Shown one piece after another: positions 50,974 through 61,272 of a stretch of 64,000 bases of DNA; position 1 is the first letter of the stretch, and every line of letters begins with the position of its first letter. The notes below the pieces were generated by a model. That model was given only the letters and a program-made list of their open reading frames with translations, made no database searches and was not told the origin of the DNA. Origin of the DNA: Isoetes taiwanensis (lineage: Eukaryota > Streptophyta > Lycopodiopsida > Isoetales > Isoetaceae). The stretch is taken from contig JAJEKV010000062.1 in assembly GCA_021234155.1 (NCBI GenBank), forward strand, positions 3,569,305 through 3,633,304, read 5' to 3'. The position numbers and the translations under genes were made by a program.

Positions 50974-51655
50974 GGGACCAAGGCGGCCAAAAAAAACAAG
51001 AAGAAACGATGGATAGGGCGCAGCACCTTCAAAGGCCGATGAAGATATGTGAGCAAGATCATCGGCTCCATGCCTATCCTCTGCGCCAAATTTAGAATCG
51101 CCCAGCTGCGCTCTCCTCCAGCAAAATAGGAAGGCAAGAAAGGAACCATCGAAATAAAACTAAACCCTAAAATACCCTTCCTCGGCCAAACTCAGGTATT
51201 TTATCAGTATTTATACGGTTTTAATACAAATACATTCCAAAAACCTTTATAAATCTTATGTAAGAAACATACGACATTTCAACCAGCAGACATTATTAAG
51301 AATAAGTCGCATATTTTGTGCAAATTCTACGTTGGTAGAAGAGCCAACAAAGTACTAAATGTGTGTGAATAGGAAAGGTTAAATGCTTGAATGCCCCGTA
51401 AGAAAGAATAAAATTACTGTAGGGTGTTTAAAAGCAACCATAGCAGTGAGAAGAAACCCTCCGAATATTTATATACAAAGACAATGTTCTTTTTCATCTT
51501 AGCCTGTTATGCAAATCCTCAGTCGTCAACCAAATACAAACTTAATGAAATATTAAGAATCCGTTCACAAACACCATGGTGTTTTCCTAATTCAAGCTTA
51601 CATCTCTTCTGTATCATTCAATGACTTGCATCTGATGAACTCAACTTCTACAGAA

Positions 51656-54329
51656 TCTTCTTTTTTATTTTGGGATGTTGTTGGGTTCCGTGCCAAAGGG
51701 AACGCCGCATCTTACGCCGCATGCGGCGTTCCCTTCCAGTTTGCGTTTTTCCTTGAGTTCCCTCGCGGGATGTTGGTTGCTGGCATTCAATGTGGATTTT
51801 GAATTCTCCAAACAGAGGAGGCAGAGGAGGCATTCAATGCCGATTTTGAAGCAGCGTGTACAAGGTAGTGCGGTGTGGCTATGGCCTTGAGGATATCTCT
51901 GCCTCCTCTACAAATCTAGGGTAGACTTCGTTATTCGGCCCCCCCCATCGGAAATCTGTCGGAATCATTTTTAGCCCCTATTTTTGGTTTCAGACTTATA
52001 GGTTTCAAGACGGGTTTAGGGTGCAGGAGAATCGAATTGCAGCTTTCAGGACGGATTTAGGGTGCAGGGGGAGTCGATGCACAGGTTTCAGGACGGATTT
52101 TAGGGTGCAGGGGAGTCGATTTAGAATCGGAGGACGGATTTTAGGGTGCTTGGGTTCCTCTTTGGGGTTGATCCATTCCCTTTTTTTTTTTTCGTTACAG
52201 TGTAGTTTCTGGTTCAATCCATGGATTTCTGGCTAAATCAGTGGGTTTCTGGTGTAGATTCGTGTGTTTCTGGTTGAATCTGAGTATTCTGGTTGAATCT
52301 GAGTATTTCCGGCAGTATTCTTGGTTTCCGGCCTGTTTTCCGATGAGGGGGGCCGAATAACGAAGGTGTCCCCAAATCTATGGTATTTCTCTTATATTCT
52401 TCTCCAGGCTTCTCTTCTGCCCGCTCATGACTAAGAGAGTTCTTTATTTATCCATGTTTGCACAGGTTATGGTGGAGGTTAGAGCATTTCGGCGTTCTTG
52501 CAACCTATTAATTGATTTTTGGAACGCTACCAGTTAACTTCTCGGGCGGTGCATCTTGGTTTCATGATGGAGGGCTGGGTTTCAATAGACTCGGCTTCCT
52601 TGGTTAAGGTTTTTGTTAGAAAGTAAGACGGGTATGAAGAGGGTTATTTGCATTTGAGTAAATCAAAAGGAGCTTAGAGGTGCGACGGTGCCACATCCTG
52701 TATTTCTCTGATCCTAAATTTTCCACCATTTTCTTTTGCTCATTCCATCTCTTACATTTTTTTCCTCATTCCATCTCTAAGAGGAGTACCTCCTTTCCGG
52801 TTGTGGATTCAAAGGGATAAAATCAAAGATCCTGGCGGCTTATTCTGTCTACATAGGCTCGGTTTTTTTCTGTTAACGTAAGTATTTTCCTTCGGAGGAA
52901 ATCACCAGCTTTTCTGTGCCTTGGAACTGCATCAGAACGTGTGAATCTATCTGCGCCTTCTTATCAAAATGTGTGTCGTTTCTGTGCCTTCTCTCAAAAT
53001 GTGCGAAGCCATTTGCACATCTTTTTCTCAGGTTTTCTACGGGAGGAAACTCAGGTCCTATATTAGCTTATCCAAGGCAGGCATGTCCATCGGCATAGGC
53101 AAGTCCATCGAAAGGTATTTCTTATCCAGTTTTCTAAAGCAGGGAAATTGGGCCCCGTTCTCAGGTTTAGTCTTTATCAGGTTTTCCAGTGTAGATCCAG
53201 GGCAGGCAACACGTGTTGATTACTCCACGTTTCCTGTATTGCTTATTCCGGACCTGTTCTCAGGTAGAAAGCCATTTGTCTAATCCATGTTACAGACCAT
53301 TTTACAGATCGTTTCCATGTTACAGATCGTTTAAGGTAGTCTTTACAATGGTAGTCATTAAAGTCTTGGCTTCATGCACTCCTGCACTGCATAAATCCTG
53401 ATTTTGCAAAGGATGAGATGGCCTGGAATGGTTTGAATGTGGTAAAAATTTGGCTCTTATTCTTATGTTTTTTCGTTTTGGGTTATTTTGTTAGGTTCTA
53501 AGACAGTGTATGAAGCGTGGGCATACAGACTTTGATGCAGGCATCCTCTCAAACTCAGGTAATAATGTGCTACTTCATATTTGCATTTTTCTCATTCAGC
53601 TACCTGAAAATATAAAAATATTATATAAATGGTCAAACATTAAGGAAGCATGCTTTTCTTTTTCCTTTTTTATGTACACTGGGTTTTAGAAAACACGATT
53701 TAGAAGTATGCTGGTTATGTACTATTTTGCCTCCAAAAGCTTCACCATTACACCTTCTTGCTGGACTTAGACTGCTCTTCTTTGTGTCTTGAACTTAAGA
53801 CACCTTCTGTTGCTTAAAAGCTGTACAATTTTTTTGCTGTAAGCAGACAGCTGTGAAAGTAGAATTAGTTTCGGCTTTTTCTTTTGAAACTGGCATTCTG
53901 GAAGGATTTTTATGGATTTCTGGTCATTGAATTGCATTTTCAGGGCTGTGTTTCGATTTGCTGCATCCTTTGATTCCTGTTTATGCAGCTTGCTGCAATA
54001 TCTTGCTCTTCTGATGCACATGTTTGGAATATATGAGGTTCTTACAACTATCAGAAATGGTGGCCCAACGATCTAGGGGGCTGCCAATTCATCTTAGAAC
54101 TGCAAAAGCATGACAACTATATAAAGAGCTTACAAAATAGCTATCAGGTCTTTCATTTGAGGCAGCAATGTTGAAGCAGGTAAGTAAGCTTAGGGTTTTT
54201 AAATCAGTCCAATGTTTTATGGTTCCTTTTGTGGCTAATGCATATATTATGGTTAACCGGTTGTGGCAAGAACAGGACAACAAGATGACTGGAGATAGAA
54301 GAAATAACTGAAGTTCAATAGAGCTCTTG
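51656..54329 (+). repeat. Left arm of the inverted repeat: plus-strand copy of the Helitron 5' region
   Basis: It begins A|TC TTCTTTTTTATTTTGGGA, the same 5' terminus as at 57,294 but inverted, again preceded by A. It stays homologous to 55,100-57,294 (reverse complement) until GAGCTCTTG. The arm is 2,674 bp; without its nested 454-bp element and 8-bp duplication it is 2,212 bp, close to the 2,195 bp of the other arm. It may be a second Helitron that inserted head-to-head and lost its 3' end. Confidence 0.85.
51919..52372. mobile_element. 454-bp TIR element (MITE) with 8-bp target duplication
   Basis: It starts GGGTAGACTTCGTTATTCGG and ends, in reverse complement, GGGACACCTTCGTTATTCGG, giving TIRs of about 28 bp that extend into a C-run. 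CAAATCTA is duplicated at 51,911-51,918 and 52,373-52,380. The other arm of the inverted repeat has the uninterrupted site (ACAAATCTATGG, near 57,031 on the minus strand). An 8-bp TSD suggests hAT-type mobilisation. Inside are about four tandem copies of a GACGGATTTTAGGGTGCAGG-type unit (52,005-52,150) and a GGTTGAATCTGAGTATT repeat. Confidence 0.85.
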
Positions 54330-55099
54330 ATGACTGAAGTTCAACAGATATGTCTATTCAAACAGTCTGATTTATGATGGTTGTTGGACAGTGACGTAGT
54401 GACGTAGCTTTGGAGGGAGTCAAAGGACGTTTGCAATAAACCTCCTTATCTTTGCTTTCAGCTCTTGATTGTTTTGCAGTAATCAAACAAGTCACCTTAT
54501 TCCCATTTCTGTTTGCTGCAGAACCCACACTCCTAAGTTCCTTCTATCTCTAAATTCATGGTTATTACGACAGGAAACTTTTTAACAGTGTTTGACGCAA
54601 TGGCACAAGTTGATAATGCATTTACGGAGAAGATTTCGGGTTGCCTGTCTTTGTTTATGTCTAAGAAAGCCATTCAACACCACCTGTTGTACTCAGCTTG
54701 GTATGTCTCCACAATCAAACCTTTGTTTCTGTCTAAGAAAGCCACTCAAACACATGTTGTATTTCGTTTGGTATGTCTCGACAATCATGTTCCGAAATGG
54801 CATGTGATTGATCAGGGATTTGATTTGTATTATGGCAATTATATTGATGAATATGATTTCACCCATAGCATATGGAGCACATTCTCCATGGCATATATGG
54901 GGCATGTGATTGATCATTTATTTGATGATGAGCACGTTTCACCTAATGCATGCATGCCACTTCTGATTATAAGGGATTTGAGCAATGGCGCCCACCTCTC
55001 ATTATAATATTAATTCACTTAACTTATCTTTGAAATGAGGGGCCTTGCAAACAAACATGTAATTATGTAAGGTTATAGAGCATAAAGATCAATCTTTAC
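54330..55099 (+). other. Spacer between the inverted arms with a 149-codon ORF
   Basis: The ORF at 54,558-55,007 encodes an unknown protein (MVITTGNFLTVF start). It contains an internal duplication: a DNA unit of about 70-75 bp with TCTAAGAAAGCCA and TTGGTATGTCTC words occurs at 54,645-54,715 and 54,722-54,790. No domain is recognised and no promoter stands out. I cannot tell whether it is a captured fragment or chance. Confidence 0.3.
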
Positions 55100-57294
55100 C
55101 AAGAGCTCTATTGAACTTCAGTTATTTCTTCTATCTCCAGTCATCTTGTTGTCCTGTTCTTGCCACAACCGGTTAACCATAATATATGCATTAGCCACAA
55201 AAGGAACCATAAAATATTGGACTGATTTAAAAACCCTAAGCTTACTTACCTGCTTCAACATTGCTGCCTCAAATGAAAGACCTGATAGCTATTTTGTAAG
55301 CTCTTTATATAGTTGTCATGCTTTTGCAGTTCTAAGATGAATTGGCAGCCCCCTAGATCGTTGGGCCACCATTTCTGATAGTTGTAAGAACCTCATATAT
55401 TCCAAACATGTGCATCGGAAGAGCAAGATATTGCAAAGAAGTCGCATAAACGAGAATCAAAGGATGCGACAAATCGAAACACGTACGAAAATGCAATTCA
55501 ATGACCCGAAATCCATAAAATCCTTCCGAATGCCGGTTTCAAAAGAAAAAGCCGAAACTACTTTCTACTTTGGTATGTCCTTACAAAAAAAAAATTGTCG
55601 GCTTTTAAGCAACAGAAGGTGTCTTAAGTTCAAGACATAAAGAAGAGCCGTCTAAGTCCAAAGAAGAAGGTGTAATGGTGAAGCTTTTGGAGGCAAAATA
55701 GTACATAACCAACATACTTCTAAATCGTGTTTTCTAAAACCCAAAGTGTACATAAAAAAAGGAAAAAGAAAAGCATGCTTCCTTAATGTTTGACCATTTA
55801 TATAATATTTTTATATTTTCAGTGGTGAATGAGAAAAATGCAAATATGAAGTAGCACATTATTACCCGAGTTTGAGAGGATGCTCGCATCAAAGTCTCAG
55901 GTATGCCCACGCTTCATACACTGTCTTAGAACCTAACAAAATAACCCAAAACGAAAAAACATAAGAATAAGAGCCAAATTTTTACCACATTCAAACCATT
56001 CCGGGCCATCTCATCCTTTGCAAAATCGGGATTTATGCGCGCGGGAGTGCATGAAGCCAAGACTTTAATGACTACCATTGTAAAGACTACCTTAAACGAT
56101 TCGTAACATGGAAACGACCAGTAAAATGGTCTGTAACATGGATTAGACAAATGGCTTTCTACACGAGAACAGTCCGGAATAAGCAATACAGGAAACGTGG
56201 AGTAATCAACACGTGTTGCCCCGCCTGGATCTACACTGAAAACTCGATAAAGACTAAACCCGAGAACGGGCCCAATTTCCCTGCTTTAGAAAACCGGATA
56301 AGAAATACCTTTCGATGGACTTACTATGCCGATGGACATGCCTGCCTTGGATAAGCTAATATAGGACCTCGAGTTTCCTCAGAGAAAAAACGAAAAAGAT
56401 GTGCAAATAACCCGCATTATTTTGAGAGAAGGCACGTAAACGACACACATTTTGATAAGAAGGCGCAGATAGATTCACCGTTCGATGCGGTTCAAGGCCT
56501 GAAAAAGCCGGTGATTTCCTCCGAAGGAAAATACTTACGTTAACAGAAAAAACCGAGCCTATGTAGACAGTCAATCGGGATCTTTGATTTTATCCCTTTG
56601 AATCCACAACGGAAAGGAGGTACTCCTCTTAGAGATGGAATGAGGAAAAAAATGTAAGAGATGGAATGAGCAAAAGAAAATGGTGGAAAATTTAGGATCC
56701 CGGAGAAATACGAGGATGTGCACCGCCGCACCTCTAAGCTCCTTTTGATTTACTCAAATGCAAATAACCCTCTTCATATCCAGTCTTACTTTCTAACAAA
56801 ACCTTAACCAAGGAAGCCGAGTCTATTGGAAACCCACCCTCCATCATGAAACCAAGATGCACCTTCCGAAGTTAACCCGGTAGCGTTCCAAAAATCAATT
56901 AATAGGTTGCAAGAACGCGAAATGCTCTAACCTCCACCATAACCTGTGCAAACATGGATAAATAAAGAACTCTCTTAGTCATGAGCGGGCAGAAGAGAAG
57001 CCTGGAGAAGAATATAAGAGAAATACCATAGATTTGTAGAGGAGGCAGAGATATCCTCAAGGCCATAGCCACACCGCACTACCTTGTACACGCTGCTTCA
57101 AAATCGGCATTGAATGCCTCCTCTTGCCTCCCTCTGTTTGGAGAATTCAAAATCCACATTGAATGCCAAAGAACCAACATCCCATGAGGGAACTCAAGGA
57201 AAAACGCATAAGCGGAGGAGGGGCATCTTGATGCGTAAGATGCGGCGTTCCCTTTGGCACAGAACCCAACAACATCCCAAAATAAAAAAGAAGA
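55100..57294 (-). repeat. Right arm of the inverted repeat, with altered CAG/CTG sites
   Basis: Reverse complement of the left arm minus the MITE. From about 55,410 to 56,900 nearly every CAG or CTG of the partner is altered: GCATCAGAAG to GCATCGGAAG, AACAGGAA to AACGAGAA, GACCAGAA to GACCCGAA, ACCTGAG to ACCCGAG. The ends (55,100-55,400 and 56,950-57,294) are not affected. Confidence 0.85.
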
Positions 57295-59780
57295 TATTCT
57301 TGTGGTAAATTTGAAGGCAAGCCTGCATTGTGGAATTTTCTAACTGACCTTGTGCAGAACATATATATTAAGGCCTGGCCATAATAAGCGGTACAAGCAA
57401 ACAACAAAAGAGTTGTTTGAAACAATAAAAATTTGGGGAGGGAGAAGGATGCACGACTTCTTGTCTATGAACTTTGGAGGTCCAAGTGGCAACAACAAAA
57501 GGCGGTCCCATTGGCAAGACAATTTAGCTACAAGGCTGGAATAAATGAGGAGACATTTGTATACTTGGCAAAGATTTATTCCAATCATGTAGGGAAATGT
57601 GGGTTGATTCATGGAAGTGTACCAACTATCGTGGCCGAAGATGAGACCGTAATCAAGAGGGTAGTCCAATGGTATGCTAGAGATGATAGTTTGGTAGGTT
57701 TTTGTGGTAGAAAAGAAGATCATTCTTGTATCACTGATTTCGTAGTTCATGTTGGGAATGGGGAGGAGGGCTGCAAAACTATTGTTGATGCATTTGAGAT
57801 GAATGTGGTTGCACATTATGCCCGTGTGCTTATCGTGAACCCATTATATTCCACGCTTTGCCCAAGCTCGTTTGTTGTCCATACAATTGACATGTAATAG
57901 GTTTGACCATAAGGCCGTGAGATGCCAATGGGATGAAATAGCTTATTTCTGGAATTTGCATTTAATAAGTGTTTTAGGTCCCCTAATTGGACACTCTTCT
58001 GATGGAGATGCATGTCGGAGGGCTTGTATGTTAGAAGACTACACTACTTGAAAGAAGCGGGAAAAAGTTTGCCATTCCATGGGAAGGATGGGTGTTTTGT
58101 TGCCATGAATAAAGACAAAGATACATGGACTCCATGATCAAGATTTCATCCATAATGGGAAGAAGGCGATCAATCCCGATTAATGCATCTCGGAGGCTTT
58201 ACTTGGGTAAAAGAACTTCGTCACACTTAATGACGTGTGGCACGTTTTCCACTTTTCAAGGTGAACATGGTCTTCAAATCGGTGACATGCAAAAGAAAAG
58301 GCAAAATTGGCGGGCTGCCCAGGATTGCCTCTCAAGAGTTCAAAGCGTGCTTGAAGAGGCTCGTGATCCAAAACATAGTAATCCAATGCGTCACGTTAGG
58401 AATGAGACTTATCTCTACGTGGTTTCCCTCTATATTGACATATTCCTCTCTCCTCACATGGATCTATGGAACCGGATAAGAGCAGCCAGCAACGTGTCTT
58501 TCTTCTTGAGCTAGGCGTGTTGCTATCTATTTAGCTTTATAATTATGGTACCGATTTGCTCTTGTCATATTGCAGGTTATGGAGACTTTGGATATCAAAA
58601 CACGAGACACATTGTTTGAAGACAAACTTCATTAGTCGTGAGACGTTTCTGGACATTCAGCTTTCTTGCCACTTTGTCGACTTACTCATAAAGTTTTTTA
58701 GAGATTACTGTAGGGAGCTTGCTGTCCCATTGGATGCCACAGGGTCAGATGCATGCGAGAATTTCTTCTCAAAGATAGGTGGAATGGTAAGGAACGAGAG
58801 ATCCTACACTGGGGCTGATGTACTTGAAAGTGCAAGTGCTCTTAACCGAGTGGCTGAATTTAAGTCACTTGGAAGCTTGCTATTCCCTGCAACCCAGGTC
58901 AAGCAAGAAAACATTTGGCAAGTACTCGAGAGGAAAGTGGATGGTGAAGACAATGAGTTAAAGTGTGATCTGGCAGATTACACACTTATAGGGACAGATG
59001 CCATGATAGTGGATGCACTAGAGGCAGGACTTAGACATGCAAAAGTTTTATGTGCACAATTAGGCATCACTTGTGAGGAAGGTGGAGAGGAAACTTGGTG
59101 GAGCAAACCTTGGAAGCACGAAGAGTTTTTCAACAAATTTAGAACAAGAGAATGATGGTGTTATAACTATCAATACTGATCTGCCCAATGATGTTACATC
59201 ACAACTCGAGCTAAGGCATACCTTAGACTCCATGGTGGACGAGGTAGAAGCACCATCTCTCAGAAAGATTGAAAGAAATGTCACCATTGATAATAAACCT
59301 GTTTGCAAAGGCACTTTGGTCAGCCAACTAAATGGTAATCCATGGCTGTCCAAAGACAGATTGACAAAGGTCAAGCTGCAGTCTATTACAAGCGTGGAAA
59401 ACAAGTTAATAAATGCAGCCACCTCTCTTGGAATTGGATCAGACTGTGCCATCTACTTTGAGATGGATTCCAGAAGCAAGAAAGGGCAAACCCGTGACAG
59501 AAATAAGGACAGAAATAAGGAGGACGTGATGCAAGTGTGGTATTTGGGAAGGGTACTTAGTATGCGCAGGAAACATGGTAGGGCATGGAAAGAAACTAGA
59601 GAGCCGGTAGACCTGGTTAACAGACCCCCATACTCCATAGAGCATAATTTGGCCTGGTATAATGAACATAAAGCAGGTAGGAGGACGTGGTTCACTTTTG
59701 ACCTATCAGATAGTCAGTCAATCTCACTAGACTCTGTAATAGCACTAGCATGTTTTAACGTACAACCCAGACAATGGTAG
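57295..59780 (+). pseudogene. DDE-like transposase gene, 3' part
   Basis: It resumes YSCGKFEGKPALWNFLTDLV QNIYI in the frame left at 49,158. Then, with frameshifts near 57,357 and 57,530, come KIWGGRRMHDFLSMNFGGP and SVPTIVAEDETVI (first acidic site, about 57,632). A frameshift near 57,893 leads to LGPLIGHSSDGDACRR (second acidic site, about 57,997). Damaged stretches around 58,055-58,165 include DQDFIHNGKK. An intron-like 65 bp ends AG at 58,574. It then reads LWRLWISKHE and TGSDACENFFSKIGGM (about 58,742, likely catalytic E). A last frameshift near 59,080-59,150 leads to a frame ending at 59,780. The D...D...E order fits an RNase H-fold transposase related to the P-element/THAP9 type; this assignment is inferred from motifs. 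Several stops make it a pseudogene. Confidence 0.7.
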
Positions 59781-60470
59781 ATACCAGCTTCATGAGCATG
59801 ATATGATGCAATTTCAAAACTTTTTGGCTGATCAGAAAAAAGGTCTCTATATTATGTTGTTTTTGGCTTCGTTGCATTGCTGAAATTTCTGCTCACAAAT
59901 CATGTTTTTCATTGCAGGAAATAAAGGCAAGGCAAAGATTGTTTGAAGATCATTAGTCATGAGACGTTAGTCTGAAACATGGGATGGAAAACAGATTGCA
60001 TTTGAGATACATAGTTATAGGTATTTCTAGTTTCATATTATGGAGGTTCATATTTCTAGTTCTTTGGGTTCTTTGGGCTACACATGTCTATGGAGTATTT
60101 TGGAAATGGATTGCAGGCTGAACATTCTGCAAACATGAAACTTTTCACATCTTTTTCAAACTGACAGTACTAGTTTCCTTTTTCCAAAAAACTAAGTGAA
60201 GCATTTTGTTCTGTTAATGGTACACGTTGGTGACACAAGGCTTCAGATTTCTAACATGACCATAGTTTCTGGAATTCAGCCAGCCTATTTTTGTTTACTA
60301 TCTTGATCTATTGTTTAAGAGGTTGTATATCAGAAAAGAAAAATGAAAAAACAATTTTGGAAATGAAGGTCTTGTTTTAAGAAGTGCATTTCCTTTAATT
60401 GATTATGCTCATTTGCTTTGCTTAGGTTTCTTTAGCCTAAACGTGTAATGGAGCTATCCCCTTAAAAACA
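59781..60470. other. Downstream flank of the transposase gene
   Basis: AT-rich. A TTCATTGCAG acceptor-like sequence at about 59,917 could start a 3' UTR exon. No other gene is seen and no TIR was identified for the transposon. Confidence 0.3.
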
Positions 60471-60600
60471 ATGGTTTAGTTAGCAAAGGTTTAGTTTGCA
60501 AAGGTTTAGTTTATTCGATGGTTTATTCAATGCTTTAGTTTGCAATGCTTTTGTTTGCAATGGTTTAGTTTGCAGGTAGTTTAGTTTGCAATGATTTGTT
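60471..60600. repeat. Short tandem repeat of GGTTTAGTTTGCAAT-type units
   Basis: Eight or so variable 12-18-bp copies of (GG/TG)TTTAGTTTGCAA lie in direct order, for example AAGGTTTAGTTTGCAAAGGT and ATGGTTTAGTTTGCAGGTAG. Purely repetitive, no coding value. Confidence 0.7.
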
Positions 60601-60951
60601 TGAAGTGCTTTTGAAATGGTTTGTGAAATGGTTCTTATCTTCCATCATTCTAATTTCTAGCTGACTGTATATCTGCTTGGGATTTGCTTGTAGCAGATAA
60701 ATAGGAAGTACATAGAAGACATGACAAGACAAAACGATCTGATATTGCAAACATGTAGGTCTGATACAATAAACTATCTGTTAACAACGAGTTTCAGTGT
60801 TACATAAACCTTGTATTTCAGATAAAACCAGAAACTGTATTTCAGAATTACCATGTCATATTGACAATAAAGCATGTTAACAAAAGACCTTGTACAGAAA
60901 ACTTCGGCCTTTTTACAAAAAACTGATTTCTGTGCATCCTTAATATCCGAT

Positions 60952-61272
60952 CTAACATAAAATAACATAAAAAAGCTTAGTACTCAAAGGATTCATAGCG
61001 TTTTCAGCGTTAAAAGTGGGCATTTTCAGAAGAACACGAAGGAGAATCCCATCAGCTTCCATATTCAGTTGCAACAGACGCTTTTCTTCGGGACCAACAC
61101 GATCGACCCACTTCTGAACTTTATCTGAAACTTTGGCTCCTTGTTCCTGCAATCGAACCACCTCCAAGGCAGAGAATTTTGCAACAACAGTCATTTTCCT
61201 GCCCGGATGGCTGGAAGAAGAGGACTCTTCCTCAACTTTGGGCTTCCGGGCAGTATATTTCAGCCTGGCCAT
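60952..61272 (-). CDS. Small basic/acidic protein with histone H3-like N-terminus, unknown family
   Basis: 106 codons from an ATG at 61,272 in a good context (CTCCATGGCC). The first residues, MARLKYTARKPK, match the H3 tail at A1, R2, K4, T6, A7, R8 and K9 (H3 numbering); T3, Q5 and S10 differ. A Glu/Ser-rich linker (residues about 14-22) follows, then a charged helical part (ALEVVRLQEQGAKVSDKVQK and VGPEEKRLLQLNMEADGILL). No histone fold is visible, so it is not a histone. The frame is also open a few codons upstream without an ATG. The C-terminal part (KLFYVILC) looks like read-through into AT-rich DNA, so the gene may be 3'-truncated. Function unknown. Confidence 0.45.
   Translation of the reverse strand: MARLKYTARKPKVEEESSSSSHPGRKMTVVAKFSALEVVRLQEQGAKVSDKVQKWVDRVGPEEKRLLQLNMEADGILLRVLLKMPTFNAENAMNPLSTKLFYVILC

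Larger units (their letters stand above)
49159..57294 (-). mobile_element. Helitron, 8,136 bp, non-autonomous, inserted in the transposase exon
   Basis: The minus-strand 5' end is TCTTCTTTTTTATTTTGGGA (at 57,294). The 3' end is a 17-base hairpin (49,171-49,187), 8 bases, then CTAG (49,159-49,162). The flanks are A (49,158) and T (57,295), so it inserted between A and T with no target duplication, as Helitrons do. Removing it restores the reading frame (see the findings). No Rep/helicase frame is visible, so it needs a helper. Contents: SINE-like unit, GC-rich ORF block, and a 2.2-kb inverted duplication of its own 5' end with a nested TIR element. Confidence 0.85.

Noticed and set aside
51656-57294. 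Inverted repeat as a pure sequencing fold-back artefact
   Set aside because: The left arm holds a MITE with a target duplication that the right arm lacks, and the right arm end joins the transposase frame precisely. A simple fold-back read would give identical arms.
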